Shown here: in pieces, positions 55,347 through 64,000 of the stretch | How the letters are laid out: every line of letters starts with the position of its first letter | Numbering within the stretch: position 1 is the stretch's first letter | Assembly: GCA_014647935.1 (NCBI GenBank) | Contig: BMQD01000001.1 | Location: 434,001-498,000, forward strand | Source of the DNA: Planomonospora parontospora | GTDB lineage: Bacteria; Actinomycetota; Actinomycetes; Streptosporangiales; Streptosporangiaceae | DNA length: 64,000 nt | Direction of reading: 5' to 3' | Translations under genes and position numbers: made by a program | The notes under the pieces: generated by a model | Seen by the model: the letters and a program-made list of their open reading frames with translations, nothing else | Database searches by the model: none | Told to the model about the DNA's origin: nothing

Positions 55347-56300
55347 TCAGCGATGGTTCTTGTACGTTCCTGCACGCTGGTAGGCGCCCGGCGGCACGCC
55401 CACGATCCGCTTGAAGTGCCGGTTCAGGTGGGCCTGGTCGGTGAACCCGACCTCGGCGGCGACCCGCGCGGCGGGTGCGCCGGAGTCGAGCAGGGCGCGC
55501 GCCCGCCGTACCCGGAGCGTGTTCAGGTACGTGTGCGGGGGCAGGCCGGTGGCCGCCTTGAAGGCCCGGAGCAGCGCGAACGGCCGCGCCTCCACGGCCC
55601 GGGCCAGGTCCTCCAGGGTCGGCGGGTCGACGAGGCGCTCGTGCAGGATCTCCCGGGCCAGCCGTACCGCGCGGTCGCCCGCGGGCAGGGGAGGCCGCGG
55701 CGGACGGCGGGCGGCGTGGTCGCGGACCAGCGCGCCGAAGGCGGTGCGGGCCAGGGTGGAGGAGGCCAGGTCGTCGCCGAGCTCGGCGGCCCGGTGGGCG
55801 GCGCGCAGCAGGGCGGCGGCGTGCGCGCCGGGGGTCCCCGGCGCGCCGGGGACGACGGCCTCGGGGAAGTACGGCGTGCCCCGCCCGGCCAGCAGCTCCG
55901 CCGCGACGGCGGCGATCACCTCCACCGACGGGTAGAGCATCCGGTAGGTCCAGCCGCCCGGCACGCCCGCGTGGCCGTCGTGCACCTGCTCCGGATCGAC
56001 CAGGACCAGGGAACCGGCCCCGGCGCGGTGCCGGGCGCCCCGGTAGTCGAACTCCTCGACCCCGGACAGGATCACGCCGATCGCGTACTGCTCGTGCACG
56101 TGCCGGGTGAACCGGTGCGTGACGTAGCGGGCCTTGAGCAGGTCCACCCCGGGCAGCGCCGGGCTCCGCCAGAAGCGCGCCGCCTCCGCGGGGGCCGTTC
56201 CGGGAACGGCTTCCGCCGGACCCGCGGAGGCCGCCGGTTCCGCCGGAACGGGACCGACCGGATTCGCGGAGGCGGGCACCGCCGGGTCCGCCGGGGTCAC
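55347..56300 (-). CDS. AraC-family transcriptional regulator
   Basis: This 317-residue regulator has an Ala/Pro-rich N-terminal tail, a cupin-like ligand domain (about 55-150, RFTRHVHEQYAIGVILSG to VDPEQVHDGHAG) and a C-terminal double HTH (LEDLARAVEARPFALLRAFKAATGLPP and RVAAEVGFTDQAHLNRHFKRIVGVPPGAYQR). The cupin-HTH pair is common next to azlCD. The GTG start overlaps the stop of the preceding kinase (GTGA), so kinase, regulator and exporter appear to be one transcription unit. Confidence 0.9.
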   Translation of the reverse strand: MTPADPAVPASANPVGPVPAEPAASAGPAEAVPGTAPAEAARFWRSPALPGVDLLKARYVTHRFTRHVHEQYAIGVILSGVEEFDYRGARHRAGAGSLVLVDPEQVHDGHAGVPGGWTYRMLYPSVEVIAAVAAELLAGRGTPYFPEAVVPGAPGTPGAHAAALLRAAHRAAELGDDLASSTLARTAFGALVRDHAARRPPRPPLPAGDRAVRLAREILHERLVDPPTLEDLARAVEARPFALLRAFKAATGLPPHTYLNTLRVRRARALLDSGAPAARVAAEVGFTDQAHLNRHFKRIVGVPPGAYQRAGTYKNHR

Positions 56301-58387
56301 GGCTGGAACGTCTCGGTGAACCGGTCGAAGTACGTCCGGTCCCACCGCGCCTCCGGGCTCTCCCAGTAGATCGCGTACGGCGTGCCGTCCACGGTGCGGA
56401 ACCCCCGGTCCACGACCCGGGTCGGCACGCCCTTGCTGGTGTAGGTGAACTCCCAGTCGGCGGCGGCCATGCCCCGGTAGTTGAGCGGGCTGATGGCGAT
56501 CCGCCGGTAGCCCGGCCGGATCTTCCTGATGACCTTCTCGACCTTCTCCCAGTGCCTGACCGGATCGAGCTCGGGGTCGTCGGTCGACTCGATCCACAGG
56601 AAGCTCGCCGCCCCCGGCGCCCGGAACTCCACCCGGTCGCGGTCGGTGGCGCGGACGGCGGTCCAGTGCTTGGGGATCGCGATGCTGAAGCCCATCTCCG
56701 GGTCCTCGTACAGCCGCCAGCCCTTCGGCAGCCGCGCGGAGGGGGTGGGAGTCGCCGTGGGCCGGTCGGTCGGCTCGTCGGGCGGTGCGGTGGCCGGTGC
56801 GGTGGCCCCGCCGGACTCCGCGGGGCGGCCCGTGGGCCGGGTCGCCGCCGCCGGGGCCCGGCCGTCCTGGAAGACCAGCCAGCCGCCCACGCCGAGGACC
56901 ACCGCGAGCACCGGCACGCCCACCAGGAGCGCGATCCGCCCGGCCGCGGGCCGCACGGGGGGTACGGGGGGCACGAGGTCCTCATCGAGTCCCCGGCGTC
57001 CCCGGCGGCCGGGTCCGCCGGAACGCGTGGGCTGGGCCCGGTAGGCGGGCCCGCCGGGGTGCCCGGGATGGGGGCGGTCCACCGGACCGCCCGGATAGCC
57101 CGGATGCCCGGCCTCCGCCGGGTCGCCGGGATGGACCGGCAGGCGTCCGGGGTGCACCGGTCCGTCCCCGTACGGCGCGGGCCCGTGGTGGACCGCCGGT
57201 CCGCCGGGGTGCGGCTGCTGCCCCGGACCGGCCGGGTGAGCGGACGCGGGCGTGCCGTACACGGTGTCCGGCGGCGAACCGTACGCCGTGCGGCCGCGGG
57301 GGTCCGGGACCGCGCCGTACGCCGCATGGCCGTGGGCGGCCTCCGGCGGAGCGCCGCCGTACGCGGGCGCGGGCGGCGCGCCGTACGGTGCCGCCGTCTC
57401 GGCGCGCGTGGGCCGGGCCGAGCCGGAAGGACGCCCGGCGGCCGCACCGGACCGCGACGGGCGCTTGCCGCGCGGCGGGCGCGCCTGCGGCGCGGGAGCG
57501 GGCGGAGCCGCCAGGGAGGCGGGGTAGGGCGGCTCCACGGAGGGCGGTGGAGGCGGGGGCGCGCCGTCGGGCACGGTGCGGCCGGCGGCGGCGAGGGTGA
57601 GCAGGGCCTCGACCTCGTCGGCGCCCATGCGGGCGGCCGGTTCCTTGGCCAGCAGTCCCAGGACGGCCGAGGCCAGGGGGCCGGTGCAGGTCAGGGGCGG
57701 CGGCTCGCCGGCCAGGACGGCCATCATGGTCGCGGCGGGCGTGTCCTTGTGGAAGGGCGGGCGGCCCTCCAGTGCCGCGTACAGCGTGGCGCCGAGCGAC
57801 CACAGGTCCGACTCCGGCGTGGCGGGCAGGCCGTGCAGCCGCTCCGGCGGCAGGAAGGCGGGGGTGCCGACCATCCCTCCGGTCCGGGTGATCCCCGGCT
57901 CGTGGGAGGTCGAGGCGATGCCGAAGTCGGTCAGCACCACCCGGCCGTCGTGGGCCAGCAGGACGTTCTCCGGCTTGACGTCGCGGTGCAGCACGCCGGC
58001 GGCGTGCGCGGCCCGCAGCGCGCCCAGCACGCTCAGCCCGACGGCGGCCACCCGGTCCGGGGGGAGCGGCCCCCGCTCGCGGACGGTCTCACCCAGCGAG
58101 CGCGAGCGCACCAGCTGCATGACGATCCAGGGCCGCCCGCCCTCCTCGACCACGTCGTGCACGATGATCACGGACGGGTGGTCGAGCCGGCCGGCGGTCT
58201 TGGCCTCCCGGACGGTCCGCTGGTTCAGGTCGGCCCGCGCCTTCTCGTCGACTCCGCGGTAGCGGACCTCCTTGACCGCGACGACCCGGTCGAGAAGCTC
58301 GTCGTGGGCGCGCCAGACGACGCCCATCCCGCCTTCACCGATGGGTTCGAGCAGGTGGTACCGGCCCGCGACCCTCCGTTCGGTCAT
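56297..58387 (-). CDS. Membrane Ser/Thr protein kinase with external PsbP/LpqN-like domain
   Basis: This 696-residue kinase has the catalytic elements GEGGMGVVWRAH, VAVKEV, HRDVKPEN, DFG and GTPAFLPPE in the first 270 residues. A long Pro/Gly/Ala/Tyr-rich linker follows, then a transmembrane helix (about 485-510) and an external domain (about 553-696) starting PKGWRLYEDPEMGFSIAIPKHW. The same fold closes the next kinase and resembles PsbP or LpqN-type lipid or ligand-binding domains (inference). ATG 58387 is used. The stop overlaps the AraC gene, so phosphorylation and azlCD control may be linked. Confidence 0.92.
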   Translation of the reverse strand: MTERRVAGRYHLLEPIGEGGMGVVWRAHDELLDRVVAVKEVRYRGVDEKARADLNQRTVREAKTAGRLDHPSVIIVHDVVEEGGRPWIVMQLVRSRSLGETVRERGPLPPDRVAAVGLSVLGALRAAHAAGVLHRDVKPENVLLAHDGRVVLTDFGIASTSHEPGITRTGGMVGTPAFLPPERLHGLPATPESDLWSLGATLYAALEGRPPFHKDTPAATMMAVLAGEPPPLTCTGPLASAVLGLLAKEPAARMGADEVEALLTLAAAGRTVPDGAPPPPPPSVEPPYPASLAAPPAPAPQARPPRGKRPSRSGAAAGRPSGSARPTRAETAAPYGAPPAPAYGGAPPEAAHGHAAYGAVPDPRGRTAYGSPPDTVYGTPASAHPAGPGQQPHPGGPAVHHGPAPYGDGPVHPGRLPVHPGDPAEAGHPGYPGGPVDRPHPGHPGGPAYRAQPTRSGGPGRRGRRGLDEDLVPPVPPVRPAAGRIALLVGVPVLAVVLGVGGWLVFQDGRAPAAATRPTGRPAESGGATAPATAPPDEPTDRPTATPTPSARLPKGWRLYEDPEMGFSIAIPKHWTAVRATDRDRVEFRAPGAASFLWIESTDDPELDPVRHWEKVEKVIRKIRPGYRRIAISPLNYRGMAAADWEFTYTSKGVPTRVVDRGFRTVDGTPYAIYWESPEARWDRTYFDRFTETFQP

Positions 58388-58437
58388 GTCCTCGACTCCC
58401 TCCCCGGCTCACGAATCGTAGCCGGTCGGGCGGGACT

Positions 58438-60804
58438 TCACTTTTTCGACGAGAAGGTCGCGGCGAAGCCCTCGAACAGCTTCAGGTTCTTCTTCCACTT
58501 GGAGGCGGGGGTGTGCCAGTAGATCGCGTACCCCCGGCCGCCCTTGGTGATGAACCCCCGGTTGAGCACCCGGACCTTGCCGTAGCCCGGTTCCCAGGTG
58601 AACTCCCAGTCGGCGGCGTCCTCCATGTAGTCGACCTTCTCGATCCGGATGCGCTTGTAGCCGGGGAAGCCGCCGCGGGCCTGGGGCTCGTAGACGTCCC
58701 AGTCCCTCTTGGAGTCGGGGCCCGGGCTGTCGGTGTAGTCGATCATGAGGTAGCTCCTCCGGTCGTCGGGGCCGCGGAACCGCACCTGGGTCCCCTGCCG
58801 CCGCTCGACCTTCCAGCCCTTGGGCAGGCCGATCGAGAACCCGAAGGGGTCCTTGTGCGTGCGCCAGCCGGAGGGGAGCTTCGACTTGTCCTTCTTGTCC
58901 TTGTCCTCGGTCTTCTTCTTCTCACTCTCCGACGGGGAGGGCGTGGGAGAGGACGGGTCCGGCGAGGAGCCCCCGCCGCCGGGTTCTCCGGACTCGCCGG
59001 ATCCGCCGGGCTCCGTGGGGCTCCCGGCGGGCGCGGACGCGCTCGGCCGGCTCTGCCCGGCCGTGCCGGCCTCGCCGCCGTCGCCGCTGTTCATGCCGAT
59101 CCAGACGCCCACGCCGCCCACGAGGACCAGGGCGCCCACCACGATGGGCAGGGCGCGCCGGACCCCGGGCGGGGCGGTGAGACCGGCGCCCCCGGCGAAC
59201 ACGGCGGTTCCCAGCCGGGTCCGCTCCTGGTCGGCGGGGCCCGGCACGGGCCCGCCCCGCCGTACCGGTGCGGGCTGGGTCCTCGGCGCGGGCGCGGGAG
59301 CGGGTACGGCCGGCGGCTCGGCGGGCTCTTCGGGGACCAGGCTCCTGACGTACTTCCTGATGTCCGGGGACGGGGACGGGGCGGAGGACGAGGAGGGGGA
59401 GGCGGCGGACGGGATGCCGGAGGCCGCCGGATCCTCCTCGGCGGCACCGCCGGACGGGGGCACGCCGCCGGAGGAGGCCGCGGAGGTCCCGCTCACGGAC
59501 GGGGAGGCGTCACCGGCGGGCGGCGCGGCCTCTCCGCCGGAGGGCGCGGCCCCGTCGGCGGACGGCGGCGGCGAGACCTGCCCGGTCTGCGGGATCACGG
59601 CCGCGCCGCTCTCCGGCGCGGCGGCCGCCTCCCGGCGCGCGACCGGCGCGCCGTGCTCGGCGGAGGCGCTCCTGCCGTCGTTCCGGGACGCCTCCCCCCG
59701 CGGGGAGGGGGCGTCCGGCCGGTCCCCGCCGGACGGCGGGACGACGGGCCTCTCCCGCTCGGGCGGGGTCACGGGCTTCTCGCGGGCGGGCGGCACGGCC
59801 GGGCCCCCGGCGGACCGGGCGGGCGGGGGCGGCGTCGCGGGCTTGCGGGGCGCCGGGGCCCCGTAGGGCTTGCGGCGCTCGGCGGCCGCGGGCGGGCCGT
59901 CCCCGGCGGGCGCGGCGCCGGCCGGGGCGGACGGGGAGGAGCCCGGGCGGATCATCCACGAGGGCTGCGTGGGGGAACGGCCCTCGGTGACCTTCCGCAG
60001 CATGGCGGAGGCCTCGGCGTAGGTGAGCCGCTGGACGGGCTCCTTGCGGAGCAGCCCCTCCAGCACCGGCAGCAGCGGACCGGCGTTGCGCGCCGGGTCG
60101 GGCGGGTCGGTCATGACCGAGTGCATGGTGGCCAGCGGCATCTTGCGGTCGTGCGGGGACCTGCCCTCCACCGCCGCGTACAGCGTCGCGCCGAGCGACC
60201 ACAGGTCGGACTCCCGGCGGGCCGGCAGGCCGCGCAGCCGCTCCGGCGCGATGAACGCGGGAGTGCCCGCCACGCCGGTCATGGTCAGCGTGCTCTCCGA
60301 GTCCAGCTTGGCGATGCCGAAGTCGGTGAGCACGACCCTGCCGTTCTGGGCGAGCAGGACGTTCTCCGGCTTGACGTCGCGGTGCAGCACCCCGGCGTCG
60401 TGCGCGCTCTGCAGCGCCCCCAGCAGGGCCAGCCCGATCTCGGCGACCTGCCGGGGAGGCAGCGGCCCGTCCTCGCGGAGCACCTGGCCCAGCGAACGCG
60501 ACTGCACGAGCTGCATGACGATCCAGGGCTGCTCGTTCTCCTCGATCACGTCGTAGACCACCACGACGTTCGGATGGGTCAGCCGGGCCGCCGCGCGGGC
60601 CTCCCGCAGCAGGCGCTGGTTGAGCGTCTGGACGTCCTCACCGAGGGCGGCGGAGTAGCGGACCTCCTTGATGGCGACGGTCCGGTCGAGGAGCTCGTCG
60701 TGAGCCTTCCAGACCGTGCCCATCCCGCCCCGCCCGATGGGCTCCAGGAGATGGTAGCGGCCGGCGACGCGTCGCCCTTCCTGATTCCCCTCCGACTGCA
60801 TCAC
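58438..60804 (-). CDS. Membrane Ser/Thr protein kinase with external PsbP/LpqN-like domain, paralogue
   Basis: This 788-residue kinase has [29 protein letters not shown] and [12 protein letters not shown] 280-residue Pro/Ser/Glu-rich linker, a transmembrane helix (about 547-568), a Ser/Pro-rich spacer, a short Lys-rich segment (EKKKTEDKDKKDK) and an external domain (about 646-788, PSGWRTHKDPFGFSIGLPKGW) follow. The kinase and external domains are similar to those of the next gene, indicating tandem duplication. GTG 60804 is preferred over the adjacent ATG 60801 because GGGAGG lies 9 bases upstream. Confidence 0.92.
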   Translation of the reverse strand: MMQSEGNQEGRRVAGRYHLLEPIGRGGMGTVWKAHDELLDRTVAIKEVRYSAALGEDVQTLNQRLLREARAAARLTHPNVVVVYDVIEENEQPWIVMQLVQSRSLGQVLREDGPLPPRQVAEIGLALLGALQSAHDAGVLHRDVKPENVLLAQNGRVVLTDFGIAKLDSESTLTMTGVAGTPAFIAPERLRGLPARRESDLWSLGATLYAAVEGRSPHDRKMPLATMHSVMTDPPDPARNAGPLLPVLEGLLRKEPVQRLTYAEASAMLRKVTEGRSPTQPSWMIRPGSSPSAPAGAAPAGDGPPAAAERRKPYGAPAPRKPATPPPPARSAGGPAVPPAREKPVTPPERERPVVPPSGGDRPDAPSPRGEASRNDGRSASAEHGAPVARREAAAAPESGAAVIPQTGQVSPPPSADGAAPSGGEAAPPAGDASPSVSGTSAASSGGVPPSGGAAEEDPAASGIPSAASPSSSSAPSPSPDIRKYVRSLVPEEPAEPPAVPAPAPAPRTQPAPVRRGGPVPGPADQERTRLGTAVFAGGAGLTAPPGVRRALPIVVGALVLVGGVGVWIGMNSGDGGEAGTAGQSRPSASAPAGSPTEPGGSGESGEPGGGGSSPDPSSPTPSPSESEKKKTEDKDKKDKSKLPSGWRTHKDPFGFSIGLPKGWKVERRQGTQVRFRGPDDRRSYLMIDYTDSPGPDSKRDWDVYEPQARGGFPGYKRIRIEKVDYMEDAADWEFTWEPGYGKVRVLNRGFITKGGRGYAIYWHTPASKWKKNLKLFEGFAATFSSKK

Positions 60805-60973
60805 CCGCGTTGACCTCCCTCACAGTGGAGAAGATCCTCCCATAAACAGGGATCCGCCCCGACCCTCCGAGCGGCTGTAGTGCCCTACCTGCCGGGAGTG
60901 CCCGGCCGCCCTGCGACTTGTCCACCATCTGAGACCGTCGTCCCGTCCCGTGGCGAATCGGGTGCAGGTGGCC

Positions 60974-61101
60974 TAGACTCGGCGGTATGAACCGCTGTTC
61001 CGCGTTTATCAGGCCGGCTCCGGAGAGCCGGTCGCCCGACGCGTGACCCAGCGACCCTCCTGAGCCGGCGCAGGCAGAGACGACCCGTCTCTGCCTTTTT
61101 T
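60974..61101 (+). promoter_or_regulatory. Leaderless leader ORF and intrinsic terminator (attenuator candidate)
   Basis: TAGACT (60974-60979) lies 7 bases before ATG 60987, which opens a 19-codon ORF (MNRCSAFIRPAPESRSPDA) ending at 61046. CCGGCTC (61014-61020) can pair with GAGCCGG at 61025-61031 or at 61062-61068, giving alternative structures. A 10-bp stem (61073-61082 with 61086-61095) followed by six Ts (61096-61101) is the only classical intrinsic terminator I saw. The CDS starts 60 bases later. The peptide has no run of aromatic codons, so the signal is unclear. No other gene is seen between 60805 and 61160. Confidence 0.65.
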
Positions 61102-61160
61102 GTTTCTTGCACCTCGCCGGTTCGCGGGACGCGCGCCGGCTTGAGCATCTGGGAGCCGAG

Positions 61161-62228
61161 ATGTCGTTGACCGTACAGCCGACCGAGCGGGCGGAGCGCG
61201 GAGCCGTGCGCCTGGGGAGCCTCACGCTGGGCGCCGGCCCGGCCGTGGTGATCGGCGGGCCCGGCGCGGACGCGCGCTGGATCGACCTGCGCGAGCGCCG
61301 GGGGAGGCCTGCCGGCGGCACCGCCGCCGACGCCCTGGCCGAGGTCCGCGCCTGCTGGGCCGGGCCGGTCCTGGTGGAGCCGTCCTCCGCCGACGACCTG
61401 GCGCGGATCGCCGCCGAGGCCGACGGCGTCGTGGTCGGGGCGGCCTGGACGCGTGACCTCCGGCTGGTCAGGGCGGTCTCCCGGCTCGGCCTGCCGGTGG
61501 TCGTCCAGCGCGGCCCGGCCACCTCCCTGGAGGAGTGGCTGGCCGTCGCCGACTACTGCGCCGCCGACGCCGGCGACCGGGTCGTGCTCTGCGAGGGCGG
61601 CGGGCGCGGGCGGGCGGGCTCGCCGGCGGCCCCGCCCGACCTGGCCCTGATGCGGGGGGCCCGGGAGCGGTCCGGCCGCCCGGTCCTGGCGGGACTGGGC
61701 GACGACCCGGCGCTGGCCGCCGCCGCGGTCGCGGCCGGGGCCGACGGGCTGCTGCTCTCCCCCGACCCGTCGCGGCGGACCACCGCCGCCGCCCAGGAGG
61801 CGGTGCGGATCGTCGGCGCGCTGACCCGCAGGGAGGAGCCGGGCTCCGTGCCGGCCGCCCGCGGCGCCATCGACCGCGTCGACGCGGCCCTGGCGGTGCT
61901 GCTGGAGCGCCGCGCCGAACTCGCCGGGACGGTCCAGCGGCTCAAGCCGGTCGGCGGGTTCGCCGGGCGCGACCTGGAGCGTGAGCGCCGCCTGGTCGCG
62001 GAGATGGCCCGGCGGGCCCCCTCCCTGGGCGAGGCGCGCCTGGCACCCATCATGAACGCCGTCATCGAGGCGGGGCTGCACCTGGCCGAGGAGCGCCGCG
62101 CCGGGGAGTCCCGCGGCGGGGCGGTCCCGCCGGCGGGAGAGCGGGTCGCGGACGGCCTCCGGGGGCGGGCGCCGGGTGCCGGCGAGGGGCGCGCGGGGAG
62201 CGCCCCGGGGCCGGGCGAACGCGCGTAA
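61161..62228 (+). CDS. Degenerate DAHP synthase-like domain fused to chorismate mutase
   Basis: This 355-residue protein has an N-terminal domain (about 15-225) that aligns by eye with type I DAHP synthases, but active-site motifs are lost. GPC is GPG, the KPR(T/S) lysine block is absent, GARN is GAAW, KRG is QRG, CERG is CEGG, and the DPSH and EVHP metal ligands are not recognisable. The [16 protein letters not shown] scaffold is preserved. A C-terminal AroQ chorismate mutase domain (about 234-313, [29 protein letters not shown], then [10 protein letters not shown]) looks intact, with basic residues at the expected places. It may convert chorismate to prephenate, with the dead domain as a regulatory part. 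ATG 61161 has GGGAG upstream. Confidence 0.75.
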   Translation: MSLTVQPTERAERGAVRLGSLTLGAGPAVVIGGPGADARWIDLRERRGRPAGGTAADALAEVRACWAGPVLVEPSSADDLARIAAEADGVVVGAAWTRDLRLVRAVSRLGLPVVVQRGPATSLEEWLAVADYCAADAGDRVVLCEGGGRGRAGSPAAPPDLALMRGARERSGRPVLAGLGDDPALAAAAVAAGADGLLLSPDPSRRTTAAAQEAVRIVGALTRREEPGSVPAARGAIDRVDAALAVLLERRAELAGTVQRLKPVGGFAGRDLERERRLVAEMARRAPSLGEARLAPIMNAVIEAGLHLAEERRAGESRGGAVPPAGERVADGLRGRAPGAGEGRAGSAPGPGERA

Positions 62229-62271
62229 GCTTCCCTTCGCCGACGCGGGACAAGGGGAGAGGCGGGGCCGC

Positions 62272-64000
62272 ATGTCAGACTCGTTCGTGCACCTGCATGT
62301 TCACACGGAGTACTCCATGCTCGATGGAGCCGCCCGTCTGAAGCAGATGTTCAAGCAGGTGGGCGACCTGGGCATGCCCGCCATCGCGATCACCGACCAC
62401 GGCAACATGCACGGCGCGTACGACTTCTACAAGCAGGCCACCGGGGCCGGGATCAAGCCGATCATCGGCATCGAGGCCTACGTCGCCCCCGCGTCCCGGC
62501 ACCAGAAGAAGCCGGTGCTGTGGGGCGAGCCGCACCAGAAGAAGGACGACGTGTCGGCGGGTGGCTACTACACCCACATGACGATCTGGGCGCGCAACGA
62601 GCGCGGCCTGAAGAACCTCATGAAGCTCAGCTCCCGCGCCTACACCGAGGGCTTCGTCCGCAAGTGGGCCCGGATGGACGCGGAGATCCTCGCCGAGCAC
62701 GCCGAGGGCCTGATGGCCACGACCGGCTGCCCGTCGGGCGAGGTGCAGACCCGCCTGCGCCTGGGCCAGTACGACGAGGCCGTGGCGGCCGCCGCGAAGT
62801 ACCAGGAGCTCTTCGGCAGGGAGAACTACTTCCTGGAGATCATGGACCACGGCCTCGAGATCGAGCGCCGGGTCCGCGACGGGCTCACCCGCATCTCCAA
62901 GGAACTGGGCATCCCGCCGCTGGTCACCAACGACTCGCACTACACCTACGAGTCGGACGCGGCCTCCCACGACGCGCTGCTGTGCATCCAGACCGGCAAG
63001 CAGCTGTCCGACCCCGACCGGTTCCGCTTCGACGGCAGCGGCTACTACATCAAGACCGCCGACGAGATGCGCGCCGTCGACTCCTCCGACCTGTGGGCCG
63101 AGGGCTGCCGCAACACGCTGCTGGTGGCCGAGAAGGTCGAGCCGGAGGGCATGTTCGGGTTCAAGAACCTGATGCCGACCTTCCCGATCCCGGACGGCAT
63201 GACGGAGGAGGAGTTCTTCCGCCAGGAGGTCTGGGAGGGCATGAAGCGCCGCTTCCCCGGCGGCGTGGACGAGGAGCACCGGGCCTGGGTCGAGAAGGAG
63301 CTCGCCGTCATCGTCCAGATGGGGTTCCCGTCCTACTTCCTCGTGGTCGCCGACTTCATCATGTGGGCCAAGCGCAACGGCATCCGGGTGGGGCCGGGCC
63401 GAGGCTCGGCGGCGGGCTCCCTGGTCGCCTACGCCCTGGGCATCACCGACCTCGACCCGATCCCGCACGGCCTGATCTTCGAGCGCTTCCTCAACCCCGA
63501 GCGCGTCTCCATGCCCGACGTCGACATCGACTTCGACGAGCGCCGCCGCGGCGACGTGATCCGCTACGTGACGGAGAAGTGGGGCGCCGACAAGGTCGCC
63601 ATGATCGCCACCTTCGGCACCATCAAGGCGAAGGCGGCCATCAAGGACGCGGCCCGCGTCCTGGGATACCCGTACGCGCTGGGCGACAAGGTCTCCAAGG
63701 CGTTCCCGCCGGCGGTGATGGGCAAGGACATCCCGCTCTCGGGCATCTTCGACAAGGACCACCCCCGCTTCAACGAGGCCGGCGAGCTGCGCAAGCTGTA
63801 CGACGAGGACGTCGACGTCAAGGCGGCCATCGACCTCGGCAAGGGCCTGGAGGGCCTGATCCGGCAGACCGGCGTGCACGCCGCCGGCGTCATCATGTCG
63901 TCGGAGGTGCTGACCGACTACATCCCGATCATGCGCCGCGACTCCGACGGCGCGATCATCACGCAGTTCGACTACCCGACCTGCGAGACGCTCGGCCTGC
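62272..64000 (+). CDS. dnaE: DNA polymerase III alpha subunit, N-terminal part
   Basis: Replicative polymerase, cut by the window end after about 576 codons. The N-terminal PHP domain is intact with [14 protein letters not shown] and DHGN metal ligands, which in actinobacterial DnaE1 can carry proofreading. The polymerase palm has [23 protein letters not shown] and the catalytic [15 protein letters not shown] 62272 ([14 protein letters not shown] follows) has AGGGGAG 12-13 bases upstream. Its place close to lspA-rluD is conserved in actinobacteria; here 14 kb of signalling genes separate them. Confidence 0.96.
   Translation, partial: MSDSFVHLHVHTEYSMLDGAARLKQMFKQVGDLGMPAIAITDHGNMHGAYDFYKQATGAGIKPIIGIEAYVAPASRHQKKPVLWGEPHQKKDDVSAGGYYTHMTIWARNERGLKNLMKLSSRAYTEGFVRKWARMDAEILAEHAEGLMATTGCPSGEVQTRLRLGQYDEAVAAAAKYQELFGRENYFLEIMDHGLEIERRVRDGLTRISKELGIPPLVTNDSHYTYESDAASHDALLCIQTGKQLSDPDRFRFDGSGYYIKTADEMRAVDSSDLWAEGCRNTLLVAEKVEPEGMFGFKNLMPTFPIPDGMTEEEFFRQEVWEGMKRRFPGGVDEEHRAWVEKELAVIVQMGFPSYFLVVADFIMWAKRNGIRVGPGRGSAAGSLVAYALGITDLDPIPHGLIFERFLNPERVSMPDVDIDFDERRRGDVIRYVTEKWGADKVAMIATFGTIKAKAAIKDAARVLGYPYALGDKVSKAFPPAVMGKDIPLSGIFDKDHPRFNEAGELRKLYDEDVDVKAAIDLGKGLEGLIRQTGVHAAGVIMSSEVLTDYIPIMRRDSDGAIITQFDYPTCETLGL

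Noticed and set aside
60987-61046. A classical Trp/Phe/Tyr attenuator peptide
   Set aside because: The peptide has one Phe and no Trp or Tyr, so an aromatic-codon stall mechanism is not supported, although the terminator is clear.

Overview
This window is high-GC actinobacterial DNA. The evidence is many GTG starts, a division and cell wall (dcw) cluster without ftsA, a Wag31-type DivIVA, a meso-DAP-type MurE, an F420-type LLM oxidoreductase and a translational T-box ahead of ileS. Gene content and style suggest a filamentous actinomycete, possibly Streptosporangiaceae (inference; no marker such as rRNA is present). No rRNA, tRNA, CRISPR array, prophage or intact insertion sequence was seen.

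Layout. 1-1.3 kb: end of a riboflavin operon (ribA fragment, ribH, PH-domain membrane protein). 1.3-3.4 kb: a Trk/Ktr potassium uptake pair. 3.5-7.3 kb: four overlapping genes for maturation of a molybdenum hydroxylase (MoxR ATPase, VWA protein, XdhC, MocA) with no hydroxylase subunit beside them. 7.3-11.2 kb: an EEP-family nuclease or phosphatase, an LLM oxidoreductase and an SLC1 symporter. 11.4-15.1 kb: efp-nusB, a methyltransferase, dinB under a LexA-type box, and a DUF3040 protein. 15.4-20.2 kb: a MoxR-DUF58-transglutaminase operon on the minus strand. 20.6-40.3 kb: the dcw cluster, mraZ-rsmH-ftsL-ftsI-murE-murF-mraY-murD-ftsW-murG-murC-ftsQ-ftsZ-yggS-sepF-ylmG-divIVA. 40.3-48.1 kb: an unrecognised membrane protein with two Cys/His modules, ileS with its T-box, a DksA/TraR-type zinc protein, lspA and rluD. 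48.1-60.8 kb: a signalling and export block of three membrane Ser/Thr kinases, an MMPL transporter diverging from a two-component system, and azlCD with an AraC regulator. 61.0-64.0 kb: a leaderless leader ORF with an intrinsic terminator, a degenerate DAHP synthase-chorismate mutase fusion, and the start of dnaE.

How it works together. The dcw cluster makes lipid II (MurC-F, MraY, MurG), polymerises and crosslinks it at the septum (FtsW, FtsI) and directs division and tip growth (FtsZ, SepF, FtsQ, FtsL, DivIVA). Its first promoter is overlaid by four GTGGNG repeats spaced exactly 10 bp apart, the expected form of a MraZ operator.

The points most worth a second look are the GVHH signature of IleRS, the pseudo-DAHP synthase fusion with its leader, the two-module Cys/His protein next to divIVA, small translationally coupled ORFs in dcw gaps, a dispersed repeat that supplies the start of ftsQ, several very long perfect hairpins, the LexA box on dinB, and recurrent leaderless promoters.
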